Under the pieces are notes generated by a model, which was not told where the DNA came from, searched no databases, and saw nothing but the letters and a program-made list of their open reading frames with translations. A stretch of DNA of 64,000 bases from Topomyia yanbarensis (taxonomy: Eukaryota; Arthropoda; Insecta; Diptera; Culicidae), in NCBI RefSeq assembly GCF_030247195.1, contig NC_080672.1:95676113-95740112 (forward strand), in the 5' to 3' direction. Positions 1 through 10,290 of this stretch are shown piece by piece (positions within the stretch are counted from its first letter, which is position 1; every line of letters begins with the position of its first letter). A program made the position numbers and the translations under genes.

Positions 1-1679
1 GAAAACTCAAACAGTAATTGAAATCAAATTAGTGTCCCTCAACTTTATAAGTTAATCGCGTTATTAAAAAAAATGTGTTTTTGCATGAAAAATGCCAGAA
101 AAAAACATGGCCTGCATTTAGGCCAAATATGAAAAAAATTCTATCAAAAAATGAGTAAGGTATTGAGCCTATTTTCATTTTGCTGATATTATCACCTTAC
201 CCTTTAGAAGCCGTTGGTTATGATTATGGATCAAATGGTAGGGCGATAATTTAGACACGCACCCGCATATCGAATTTTTTAGGCCATTTTTGATATACTG
301 GTTTATAAGAACGAAGCAAAGATATTAAGAAATTTATTTTTTATTAAAAAAAACCTTTTTATTTAACCTGAAATGGTTTTGATTGTATGAGTGGCATATC
401 CGAGAGTCAACAGTTCGGGAAACGTGTCACGGGATTTGTGCCGAAATTTGATTAGGGAAATCTCTCCAAATTGTTAAAACAATTGTTCTGCTCCAAAAAA
501 ATACCAACCATATCACTAAATTTTAAACCTATTTTCCCCGTCGGAAAATTATGTCGAATCGTTCCTGGCCGGATTTTCGTGTGGAGAGTTATAAAATTCC
601 GTAACGTTTCCCGAGGTTGGGTTTACACTTCATGAAAACTGCCATTTTTGTGTAGACTCGCGTCATTTTTGTGTATATTCACGTCACGGGATTTGAAATC
701 CCGAGCTTCAATCATAGATGCCAGGTACTTTTTTCAAATGTCTGCAATAACAATTTTAAAAGTCTGGGAAGAACAAAAAATGTCAGGAAAGCTAGTGTAA
801 CCAAAGCCTTTACATTCAAAAATCTGTAAATATCTGCAACCAAACTAAAAAATCTGCAAATATATGCGTCATCGAAAAAATCTGCAGCTTAAATTAAAAG
901 TCTGCGAATTTGCAGACTTGTGTGCAAATCTGGCTTCTCTGGCTCCAATTAAAATAGCAATCGCTATACGGCACTTGTTTGCAAACTTGGATACAATGGT
1001 GACTCGCACATGCAAACTTGTATGCGATGGTGATTATCAACGCATTTTCTTTTTAAATGTTTACACATGTTTTTCAGGAACCTTTGTTATATGTCTGTTC
1101 TCTGTGGTATAACAAACATAACGATGTGACACAATGTGCTAAAAGCGCAATAAAACCCTGTCAATCCTATTTTGCATTGGATTGTTTGCTCTAAAGATTT
1201 CACCAAGGGGCTGTTAATAAACGATGCCGAATATTAACAGTTAAGGTGGAGTGTAATGCAACATGATTTAGCGAAAAAAAAACTGAAAATGAATTTGAGA
1301 CGTACTAGTTGAACGGGAGTAATAAAACTGACAACAAGTTGCAATGTGCTTAAAGGTATTTTAAATTATTTCCTTTTTTCTGTGAGTCATTGTTTATGAA
1401 TGGTCCCCAAACAAACAATAGTTCATAACGAATATCACGTAACATCGATGGCAGAGCAGTGGGATCAAGTCCAAGTTCCCTCCGGTTTGTACTAAACTGA
1501 GAAGCAACATCTATTTAGGCACCAAGAACAGACGTCCGGCGTAAACGAAAAAGTTGAGAAAAAAGTTAAAATTGTGATGGTTCTACTGTTGTTCCATTTA
1601 GTGCGTGAGTTTTACTGAATTTACAGTGGACCACACAATTGATGCCCAAGTGACTCACAATTATACTGGGTTATGCCAA
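1..1679. other. AT-rich intergenic sequence, no supported gene
   Basis: No reading frame here has recognisable protein similarity. Around 400-700 the phrase cacgggatttg and its relatives recur. Around 740-920 short words such as aatctgcaaat recur, which looks like degraded repeat sequence. The 82-codon frame at 864-1112 is composed of this repetitive material and is not supported as a gene. Confidence 0.5.
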
Positions 1680-1773
1680 TATGATGTAGTGGTCTAGCGG
1701 AGATTTTCCACTTCCGCTGGCCAGTCCTCACTCTCGGCGTTACCGTACAATTTCGCCGACCAATGGTGTAGTG

Positions 1774-2067
1774 CAGCGGTTCTCAACCTTGTTTGTTCAG
1801 CGGACCCCTTCAAAATCACCTTGGGTCATCGCGGACCCCTTCAAAATCATCCTGGGCGGTCGCGGACCCTTTTGAAATTACCCTGGGCGGTTGCGGACCC
1901 CCACGACTTAACATCGATTTATATGCTGTCAATATATTATTTTCAGTCTGATGCGATAAAAAATACTTGAAGTTTCAATTTACGTACGGAAAAAAATTGT
2001 CTCTTCGCAGACAGCAAAGAATTCACGGTCCTCTAGGGGTCCGCGGACCCCAGGTTGAGAGTCGCTG
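1774..2067. mobile_element. hAT-type MITE with 8-bp target site duplication
   Basis: The 294-bp insert starts CAGCGGTTCTCAACCTTG and ends CAGGTTGAGAGTCGCTG, imperfect terminal inverted repeats of the common hAT form. It is flanked on both sides by the identical 8-mer gtgtagtg (1766-1773 and 2068-2075), the target duplication length expected for hAT. Internally the word gcggaccc is repeated four or five times. It encodes nothing and sits inside the endonuclease region of the retrotransposon remnant. Confidence 0.9.
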
Positions 2068-2998
2068 GTGTAGTGGATCGCTTGGTGATCACTATGTGTG
2101 TACTGCTATTCATGTCATCCATCAGCGACGCGCTGCAGAATGTTACGTCGATGGTGGATTCCCGGCCGTCTTTACGTAATGTGCTAGCGGAGCCTTCGTT
2201 GCACAGCGTTACGTCCAGCTTCGCTAGTGCTTCCAATAGGCTGTAACCTCTTGCGTTGGTCAGCCTGCTACCCCACTCCACGGCCCAAGTGTTGAAATCT
2301 CCTATAACAACCGGCGTTTGCCCGACTAACGAATCGGTTAATGCGTCCAGCATTCGTTTGTACTGCTCTGGTGTCTACCGTGGAGGAACATAAAAGCTAC
2401 ACACGAATACGCCGTTAATCCTGGCGATCACGAAACCTTCATGTGTGCTATCCACCACTTCTTGAACACTAGTGCACTGCCTGCACTATCCACCACCCCG
2501 TTACCGTTATCGGGAGGGACACGATACGGCTCTGCAATAATTGCAACGTCGCACTTCATTTCTGTTGTTGACTGCCACAACAGTTGTTGTGAAATATCAC
2601 AATGATTGAGATTAAGCTAGGTAATCTGCATCATCATTGGCCTGCCTTCGCCTTTTTGTGCTCTGAACATAAGAAGCCTCCCGTCATGTGGTCTTTCCGC
2701 CACCATTTGTGCATAGCAAGCACTTCGGTTGCTTTGTACAGTCTCTAGCAATGTGTCCCTTCTCCCCACATTTTCTGCACAGATCAGATCTGTCCGGGCC
2801 TCTTGCCTAATGACCGAAACCCAGGCACCTGAAACATTTCTCCATTTGTTTAGTGGCTCTAGGGATCAATCGCAACGAGCACACCGACCACCAGATTTTG
2901 ATCTTACCGGTCGACATAAGCGTTGGCTGCGGTTGGCGATAAGCGTATCACTGCTGTTTGTGTGCTTCTGTACGCCTTTCTCAACCTGATGGATATCT

Positions 2999-3000
<2 letters not shown>

Positions 3001-3048
<48 letters not shown>
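3001..3048. repeat. (TC)24 microsatellite inside the ORF1 remnant
   Basis: An uninterrupted TC run. On the minus strand it reads as an Arg-Glu repeat in frame with the ORF1 remnant, so the run arose by slippage within former coding sequence. Confidence 0.95.
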
Positions 3049-3050
<2 letters not shown>

Positions 3051-3650
3051 GGTTTCCTTGCTCTATTGGCGCTTCGTCCTCTGTTGTGACCACGTCCAGA
3101 TTCCTGCACTCGACCACCGCTTCCTGAATTAAAGCTCTCGCATTCGCTTCTTCTCCCACCGCTTCTGCCACAAGTTCCCGGTAGGCCGAGCTCTTGATCA
3201 ATGGTTCTTTCTTCAGCTCTAACAGCATTTTACCTTTCTCAGTACGCCTGGTTCTTATAACGTTCTCCCCCAGCTCCTTCAACTTGGGATCCTTTCTCAC
3301 CCTTTTGAGGATCGCAGCGTATGTCATGCCTTTGTTTGCTTTGACGACTAGAGCGTCTCCTATGCTTCTGCTGGCGTGACCGAAGATCTTTCTTCTTTTC
3401 TTTGTTTTCTTCCTCTCTTCTGCGGTTTCTACGGTTCGCCATTCACTCTGCATTTGTCGGCTGTTTCGCTGTCCTTCATCATCCTTCCTGGGCTACTTCG
3501 GTTCCTCCTCCTCTCCTGGCGTTTCCCTTATTCTTTTCACAGAACGAGAATACCGGTCACCCTTCGGTGTCTCACAGACTTCTGCTTCTACAATCTCTGT
3601 GGACTTCAGCGCCTTTTCGGCGTTTTCAACTCGCTCTAGTAACGCCATCT

Positions 3651-4936
3651 GTGATTATTCTGATCACAGTAACCATGCGCGTCGAGTGTGAAAAATTTTC
3701 GCTGCCGTCAATTTGCTTTCTTGATTAATAGAGATTTTAAACAAACATTTAAATTTTGGAAATATTGAAGTGCTGACTCCTGAAAAAAATGGAAACAACT
3801 TTCGGGAAGATCTGAAGAAACGAGGAGTAAAATACCGCAGATGCTCCGTTACAGGAATGGAACGGTTTCAGGAATCAAGATGGTGGAGTGAAGCACGGGA
3901 AAAAGCTATAACATTTGGAACCCACCATTGTTTCTGGTGAGCTCGTTCTGGTTAAAAATATCTATCCTTTCTTTGAGATTGCTTTTCAAGTGATTTTGAA
4001 TATTTATTTAATTGAAAACTTCATTAGAATATTAAAAATAGTTGTCTTTCTCTTATCAGAGTCAGCTTAGATGCCATGTGGTATCGGGTGGTTGGAATCA
4101 TGAGTAGTAAAAACATTGATATCTTGCATTATCAAGATTTTCTGGGTTTTCTTGTATTGGGGATTCATGTCTAAGCTACTGGTGGCCATTAATGTTTCGC
4201 CCAAATTTTCATGTACCCTTTGTACCACGTTTGGCTTTAGATGTGTGATCTAAATCTGGGTGGAAAGATGAATTCTGACGTGTGGCAACGTTAGCTCTAA
4301 TCCGTGGTGGAACACGTTGTCCTTCATCGACGGCTCCCGAGACCTCGGGTTTCATTTTCTTGTGCCTTCTCTTTATTATTATGTCCGAGAGCCAGTAAAA
4401 GAGTTGATTCTACCGCTGGAGCCTTGTTAATCGGTAGGTAGCACTATAATCAGTTGCTGGATGGTTGATCTTCCTCCGCTGAACCTGAACTATTCCCCGG
4501 GAAATCCGCCAAACTCATTCTCGAAACAATGTGTTCAGCTTTGCATTTATTTCTCAAACAACTTGGAGAGGGCACAAGATAAGCCGATAATTGCTGGGAA
4601 CAGTAGAATCTATGTATCCCCGATTTCACTACTGAGATATACTTTGCTTACTTACACATTAAAGGAAAGCAGTTAAGCTCCCAGCACCAGTTGAACATTA
4701 ACATTTAACCGAAGTTACTAACTCATCTGCAGTGACTCTCGACTGCTCCGGAACTAAACTGTCAAATTGATCAATTGCAACAATTTCGTGTGGACTATCT
4801 ATAGCAATCCTTCAATTACAAGAACATAGAAGTTTTCGTCCCTGTGCATCACACTTTATGTTGTTAGTAGATGTGATAATAAGAGACCCACCATCCACTT
4901 CCCCAGACGAGACCAGTAGAGGTACAGGTTTTGTGT
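3651..4936. other. Intergenic sequence without a supported gene
   Basis: AT-rich sequence between the retrotransposon remnant and H3-element copy A. Open frames are short (for example 4461-4676) and resemble no family I know. Confidence 0.4.
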
Positions 4937-5441
4937 TTTTTTAATGTAGAATACATTTAAGGTTTCAATATAGGGGTCCCGTTTCAAAATATCGGCTGCG
5001 GTGCCGCGTCAGATTTTGAACGTTAATAACTTTTATCATACTTAACAGAATGATTTGATTTTTAGGCCAATTTGTTGCAAATATGTTCCTCTATGCTGTA
5101 TTAAAATTTGAAGTATGTATAACATGTACTAATAACAAAAAAAATGTGTTTTGAAAAATCTTTCGAAAACGACTCGGAAAAGTGAAAATTTTCAGCCCAT
5201 CCCGCACAGAGCCGTCGTTATGGTAGACCAACCGAACAATAAAATAATGAAAAGTTTATATATAGGTCCACTACATGTTTGTTCGTATGGTTATTCGCAT
5301 TGGGTTGCTTGACGAGAGCACTTGGTGGGGGAAAGACTGCATATTCCTTTGGTTAGGCCATTAGAAGCCGGACGGAAAGGAAAGGCTCATGCACGGCACG
5401 AGAACGAGCGAGAAAGCGATAGTAGTGCATATTAGCGCGAT

Positions 5442-5449
5442 TATATAAA
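5442..5449 (+). promoter_or_regulatory. TATA box of H3 unit A1
   Basis: The sequence TATATAAA lies about 50 bp upstream of the first H3-derived coding sequence. Just upstream is a block with cgagaacgagcgagaaagcg, a motif that recurs in both orientations throughout the element. The same box is at 8814-8821 in copy B and 16211-16218 (minus) in copy C. The second unit type (A2) instead has tatatgaata at this place. It looks like a retained histone core promoter. Confidence 0.6.
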
Positions 5450-5490
5450 TATCTGTCGGTCGGTTTTTCTCATCATTCGTATTCGTTCAA

Positions 5491-5813
5491 GCACTAGCAA
5501 GCAGCCAGTCCATCGAAGAAAAGCAGTGGGCGATGACGACGGCGGAAAAAGTGCCCCAGCTACTGGTGACTCATCGCAACCCGATCAGGAACTGTCGCCC
5601 TGCAAGAATTTCGCCCCAACTAAAGGGCAACAGAGTAGGCTATCGTTCCAGCGTCTGGGTCGTGAGATTGTGCAGGACTGCAAAGTCGAGCTACGCTTAC
5701 AAAGCTCAGTCGTAATGATGCCCCGAGAAGCCAACGATGCCTTCTTGGTCGGTTTGTTCGAGAATGCAAAATAGTGCTTTCTAGCTCACCGTGTCCGCGG
5801 GGAGTGCGTCTGA
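5491..5813 (+). pseudogene. Histone H3-derived pseudogene, unit A1
   Basis: Coding traces of histone H3 occur in order. KSAPATG of the N-terminal tail is followed, in a shifted frame, by GTVALQEFR (H3 GTVALREIR). Back in frame comes the alphaN/alpha1 region [20 protein letters not shown] and the alpha2 piece [13 protein letters not shown]. After a stop, a remnant HRVRGECV corresponds to the H3 C-terminus RRIRGERA and ends in TGA at 5811. The normal ATG is lost; the open frame begins at 5526. About 20 residues between alpha2 and the last eight residues are missing. It cannot make a normal nucleosomal H3. Identity as H3 is clear; whether the 82-residue open frame is translated is unknown. Confidence 0.88.
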
Positions 5814-5841
5814 ATTATGCTCCCGCAATAAAACAATAAAC

Positions 5842-5857
5842 GGTTCTTTACAGGACC
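5842..5857 (+). terminator. Histone-type 3' stem-loop, unit A1
   Basis: GGTTCTTTACAGGACC fits the histone mRNA 3' stem-loop layout, with one G-T pair in the stem and an A at the fourth loop position where U is usual. It lies 29 bp after the H3-like stop. In copy B the arm reads GAACC (9214-9229), which restores full pairing. Confidence 0.8.
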
Positions 5858-6603
5858 AATTAATTGTGTTCTAATAAGAGTTAAACTGAAATTTACATTT
5901 TATGGTGTATAACAAATAATTTTCAGAAAGCAATATAAGAAATACGATGTGTGGAAAGAAAGAAAGAGAATTTAAATTATCCTCTCTCGCTCGTTTTCGT
6001 GCACTGCTTTTCCATTCCTTTCTGCTGCTACTACCATCATAACTAAAACGAATGTGCGTGTTCCCCCACCATCTCATGACCAGTGTTGCCACAATTGCAT
6101 GTCGCTATTACAATTTGAATTATTTTATTGATCCTCTCTAGTATTGATAAAATATAGAACGTGCAAAGTACACTAGTCGCATGCTTTTATTCGAACTTTT
6201 TGGCAGCCTCCGTTGATTAACTGCATAAATCGATTTGTTTGTGCAGCTCCTTGCTAGTAGCAAACTAAATAGCCTTTATCAGCGCTAACAAATAACACGA
6301 AAGAATTTAAATTTGTGAAAATCTTTTCCTTCCTTCTTTTCAAATCTGCAACATTCTTTGAAAATATTGTTTGAATGTTGTTATTGAAAACTGAACATGC
6401 AAGTTTGCTAGCACTGGCCACTAGATTGAAGGCGATGGAAAGACAGAATATTCGTTTTGGTTATGCTAGTATTGGTAGCCGAACGGAAAGGAAAGGCGCA
6501 GGAATGGCACGAAAACGAGCGAGAGAGCGATAGTAGTGCTTTCTCGTGTGTTCATATATGAATATTGGTCGGTCGGTTTTACTCATCATTCGTATTCGTT
6601 CAA

Positions 6604-6918
6604 GCACTAGCAAGCAGCCAGTCCACCGAAGGAAAGCAGTTGGCAATAGCGACGGACGGAAAAAGTGCCCCAGCTACTGGTGACTCATCGGAACTGTCGC
6701 CCTGCAAGAATTTCGCCCCAACTAAAGGGCAACTAATCCGTAGGCTATCGTTCCAGCGTCTGGTTCGTGAGATTGTACAGGACTGCAAAGTCGAGCTACG
6801 CTTACAAAGCTCAATCGTAATGATGCCCCGAGAAGCCAACGATGCCTACTTGGTCGGTTTGTTGGAGGATGCAAAATAGTGCTTTCTGGCTCACCGTGTC
6901 CGCGAGGAGTGCGTCTGA
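6604..6918 (+). pseudogene. Histone H3-derived pseudogene, unit A2
   Basis: The second H3 unit of copy A, 1.04-1.1 kb after the first. It differs from A1: the tail reads [20 protein letters not shown], close to H3 residues 10-33, the piece encoding QPDQ is absent, and the core reads [19 protein letters not shown], nearer to H3 than in A1. The open frame runs from an ATG at 6565 in former 5' untranslated sequence to 6879. After a stop, HRVRGECV ends at 6918. The same approx. 20-residue C-terminal deletion is present, so the deletion predates duplication of the unit. Confidence 0.88.
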
Positions 6919-6946
6919 ATTATGCTCCCGCAATAAAACAGTAAAC

Positions 6947-6962
6947 GGTTCTTTTCAGGACC
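6947..6962 (+). terminator. Histone-type 3' stem-loop, unit A2
   Basis: GGTTCTTTTCAGGACC has the canonical TTTTCA loop sequence of histone mRNA stem-loops and one G-T pair. It lies 28 bp after the remnant stop codon, the usual spacing for replication-dependent histone genes. Confidence 0.85.
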
Positions 6963-7817
6963 AATTAATTCTGTTCTAATAAGAGTTAAACTGAAATTTA
7001 CATTTTATGGTGTATAACAAATAATTTTCAGAAAGCTATATAAGAAATACGATGTGTGGAAAGAAAGAAAGAGAATTTAAATTATCCTCTCTCGCTCGTT
7101 TTCGTGCACTGCTTTTCCATTCCTTTCTGCTGCTAATACCATCATAACTAAAACGAATGTGCGTGTTCCCCCACCATCTCATGGCCAGTGTTGCCACAAT
7201 TGCATGTCGCTATTACAATTTGAATTATTTTATTGATCCTCTCTAGTATTGATAAAATATAGAACGTGCAAAGTACACTAGTCGCTTGCTTTTATTCGAA
7301 CTTTTTGGCAGCCTCCTTTGATTAACTGCATAAATCATTAGATTTAAATTAACGTCTCGAAGTGAAGTCACGATGCTCCGGTTATGTTACAGACATTACC
7401 CACCCATCTTTTTTTTTAGTTTAGTAGAGCGAATACGAACTACTATCGCTCTCTCGCTTACTCGTTTTCGGGCCATGCGCCTTTTCTTTCTTTTCTGCTA
7501 CTAATACTAGCATAATCAAAACGAATGTGCGTCTTCCCACCATCCATTTAGTGAGCAGTGTTGCCAAACGCATTTTCAGTTTTTCATCAATAACATTTCA
7601 ACAATATTTTCAAAGAATGCTGTAGATTCGAAAAAATAAAAATAGTTGGTGATGGAAAAGAATTTCCAATTAGAATTTTTAACCATAATTATAACGAATC
7701 ATTTGAAAATTTCACATGCAAACGTAATTTCGTTGCATATCATTAGATTTGGATTAACGTCACAAGTGTAGTTACGACACTCCGGTTATGTCGCAGACAT
7801 TACCCACCCATCTTTTT

Positions 7818-8314
7818 TATTGTGACCACGACTAACGGTTTAATATAGACACCCCATTTCAATATTTCTGAAGGAACAGAAGGTCGAGTTTGGAAAGTTT
7901 GTAACTTTCATTGTACTTAACCAAATTACACAATGTTCGCACTAATGATTCAGAAATATGACCAGGAATCTTCTATTAGATTTGTAAGTATGTATAATTT
8001 ACATGAATAAAGAAAAATTGATTTTCAGGAATCAATTATTATCTGTTCTTCCATTGGCCAGTACTACGCGACTTCCTCATGCTAACAATTAATTTCATCG
8101 TTAGCCATCTCCCTCACCAAGGCCAACAACGCCAACAAAACCGGTCCTTTTCAGGACCACCATCATTTTTGTAAAGAATAATTTGAAATATTCCTCGCCC
8201 AAATCACCTTTTGTCCGAAAATTCCAATGAGTATCAACATATTTGAAGAACGTGTTCTTTATGTATTCTACATCTCTCCGGTTATGTCGCAGACATTACC
8301 CACCCATCTTTTTT
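7818..8314 (+). mobile_element. Module 3 of copy A with a third histone stem-loop
   Basis: This 497-bp module has its own 5' region (alignable with the start of the whole element), its own histone stem-loop GGTCCTTTTCAGGACC at 8143-8158 with perfect arms, and its own terminal hairpin. No histone coding sequence could be recognised before the stem-loop, so it may derive from the 3' untranslated part of another histone gene. Confidence 0.65.
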
Positions 8315-8862
8315 AATGTAGAATACATTTAAGGTTTCAATATAGGGGTCCCGTTTCAAAATATCGGCTGCGGTGCCGCGTCAGATTTTGAACGTTAATA
8401 ACTTTTATCATACTTAACAGAATGATTTGATTTTTAGGCCAATTTGTTGCAAATATGTTCCTCTATGCTGTATTAAAATTTGAAGTATGTATAACATGTA
8501 CTAATAACAAAAAAAATGTGTTTTGAAAAATCTTTCGAAAACGACTCGGAAAAGTGAAAATTTTCAGCCCATCCCGCACAGAGCCGTCGTTATGGTAGAC
8601 CAACCGAACAATAAAATAATGAAAAGTTTATATATAGGTCCACTACATGTTTGTTCGTATGGTTATTCGCATTGGGTTGCTTGACGAGAGCACTTGGTGG
8701 GGGAAAGACTGCATATTCCTTTGGTTAGGCCATTAGAAGCCGGACGGAAAGGAAAGGCTCATGCACGGCACGAGAACGAGCGAGAAAGCGATAGTAGTGC
8801 ATATTAGCGCGATTATATAAATATCTGTCGGTCGGTTTTTCTCATCATTCGTATTCGTTCAA

Positions 8863-9185
8863 GCACTAGCAAGCAGCCAGTCCATCGAAGAAAAGCAGTG
8901 GGCGATGACGACGGCGGAAAAAGTGCCCCAGCTACTGGTGACTCATCGCAACCCGATCAGGAACTGTCGCCCTGCAAGAATTTCGCCCCAACTAAAGGGC
9001 AACAGAGTAGGCTATCGTTCCAGCGTCTGGGTCGTGAGATTGTGCAGGACTGCAAAGTCGAGCTACGCTTACAAAGCTCAGTCGTAATGATGCCCCGAGA
9101 AGACAACGATGCCTACTTGGTCGGTTTGTTCGAGAATGCAAAATAGTGCTTTCTAGCTCACCGTGTCCGCGGGGAGTGCGTCTGA
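8863..9185 (+). pseudogene. Histone H3-derived pseudogene, unit B1
   Basis: The counterpart of A1, with open frame 8898-9146 and TATA box at 8814-8821. It has two changes near the end of the open frame (Ala to Asp and Phe to Tyr relative to A1) and the same internal deletion and C-terminal remnant. Confidence 0.87.
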
Positions 9186-9975
9186 ATTATGCTCCCGCAA
9201 TAAAACAATAAACGGTTCTTTACAGAACCAATTAATTGTGTTCTAATAAGAGTTAAACTGAAATTTACATTTTATGGTGTATAACAAATAATTTTCAGAA
9301 AGCAATATAAGAAATACGATGTGTGGAAAGAAAGAAAGAGAATTTAAATTATCCTCTCTCGCTCGTTTTCGTGCACTGCTTTTCCATTCCTTTCTGCTGC
9401 TACTACCATCATAACTAAAACGAATGTGCGTGTTCCCCCACCATCTCATGACCAGTGTTGCCACAATTGCATGTCGCTATTACAATTTGAATTATTTTAT
9501 TGATCCTCTCTAGTATTGATAAAATATAGAACGTGCAAAGTACACTAGTCGCATGCTTTTATTCGAACTTTTTGGCAGCCTCCGTTGATTAACTGCATAA
9601 ATCGATTTGTTTGTGCAGCTCCTTGCTAGTAGCAAACTAAATAGCCTTTATCAGCGCTAACAAATAACACGAAAGAATTTAAATTTGTGAAAATCTTTTC
9701 CTTCCTTCTTTTCAAATCTGCAACATTCTTTGAAAATATTGTTTGAATGTTGTTATTGAAAACTGAACATGCAAGTTTGCTAGCACTGGCCACTAGATTG
9801 AAGGCGATGGAAAGACAGAATATTCGTTTTGGTTATGCTAGTATTGGTAGCCGAACGGAAAGGAAAGGCGCAGGAATGGCACGAAAACGAGCGAGAGAGC
9901 GATAGTAGTGCTTTCTCGTGTGTTCATATATGAATATTGGTCGGTCGGTTTTACTCATCATTCGTATTCGTTCAA

Positions 9976-10290
9976 GCACTAGCAAGCAGCCAGTCCACCG
10001 AAGGAAAGCAGTTGGCAATAGCGACGGACGGAAAAAGTGCCCCAGCTACTGGTGACTCATCGGAACTGTCGCCCTGCAAGAATTTCGCCCCAACTAAAGG
10101 GCAACTAATCCGTAGGCTATCGTTCCAGCGTCTGGTTCGTGAGATTGTACAGGACTGCAAAGTCGAGCTACGCTTACAAAGCTCAATCGTAATGATGCCC
10201 CGAGAAGCCAACGATGCCTACTTGGTCGGTTTGTTGGAGGATGCAAAATAGTGCTTTCTGGCTCACCGTGTCCGCGAGGAGTGCGTCTGA
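9976..10290 (+). pseudogene. Histone H3-derived pseudogene, unit B2
   Basis: The counterpart of A2 with an identical predicted open frame (9937-10251). It is followed by the stem-loop at 10319-10334. Confidence 0.87.

Larger units (their letters stand above)
1680..3650 (-). pseudogene. Decayed R1/LOA-like non-LTR retrotransposon (ORF1 plus 5' part of ORF2)
   Basis: Reading the minus strand from about 3650 gives ORF1, beginning MALLERVENAEKAL, with a stop after EEEEPK near 3500. The frame resumes as a 195-codon open stretch to 2866. Next come two CCHC zinc knuckles (CFRCLGFGH, followed by a stop, and CRKCGEKGHIARDC) at about 2740-2850. From about 2640 downwards ORF2 starts with an endonuclease domain (LNHCD, IIAEPY, then VVIGDFNTWAVEWGS at about 2270-2300). 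Stops and frameshifts break both frames. A hAT MITE splits the endonuclease at 1774-2067, and little recognisable ORF2 lies beyond it. ORF1 normally binds RNA and ORF2 nicks and reverse transcribes. This copy is dead. The clade call rests on the ORF1 and endonuclease motifs only. Confidence 0.8.
4937..8314 (+). mobile_element. H3-carrying Helentron-like element, copy A
   Basis: It is made of three head-to-tail modules, each ending in a hairpin plus T-run: 4943-7417 (two H3 units), 7418-7817 and 7818-8314. Near the 5' end is the 13-mer ATGTAGAATACAT (4944-4956); its reverse complement lies at 8261-8273, 41 bp from the 3' end. The hairpin has arms GGTTATGTC and GACATTACC with loop GCA (8280-8300, also 7784-7804; variant at 7380-7400), followed by CACCCATC and a T-run. 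The first 200 bp of modules 1 and 3 are alignable diverged versions of each other. There is no transposase or helicase, so the element is non-autonomous. Subterminal inverted repeats, a 3' hairpin, T-run insertion and tandem arrays are features described for Helentron/DINE elements; the class assignment is inference. Confidence 0.75.

Noticed and set aside
5533..5715. 60-codon frame repeated in A1, B1, C1 and E1
   Set aside because: It overlaps the H3-derived frame in another register, and its conservation follows from recent copying of the whole element.
5526..5774. The H3-like open frames as functional histone H3 genes
   Set aside because: The ATG and part of the tail are lost, an internal frameshifted segment is present and the C-terminal 20 or so residues are deleted in all A, B, C and E units.
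5871..6092. 73-codon frame repeated in the opposite orientation (also 9243, 15568, 35474, 36569)
   Set aside because: It spans the inverted promoter-like block and 3' sequence of the H3 unit, with no protein similarity; present only because the element is duplicated.
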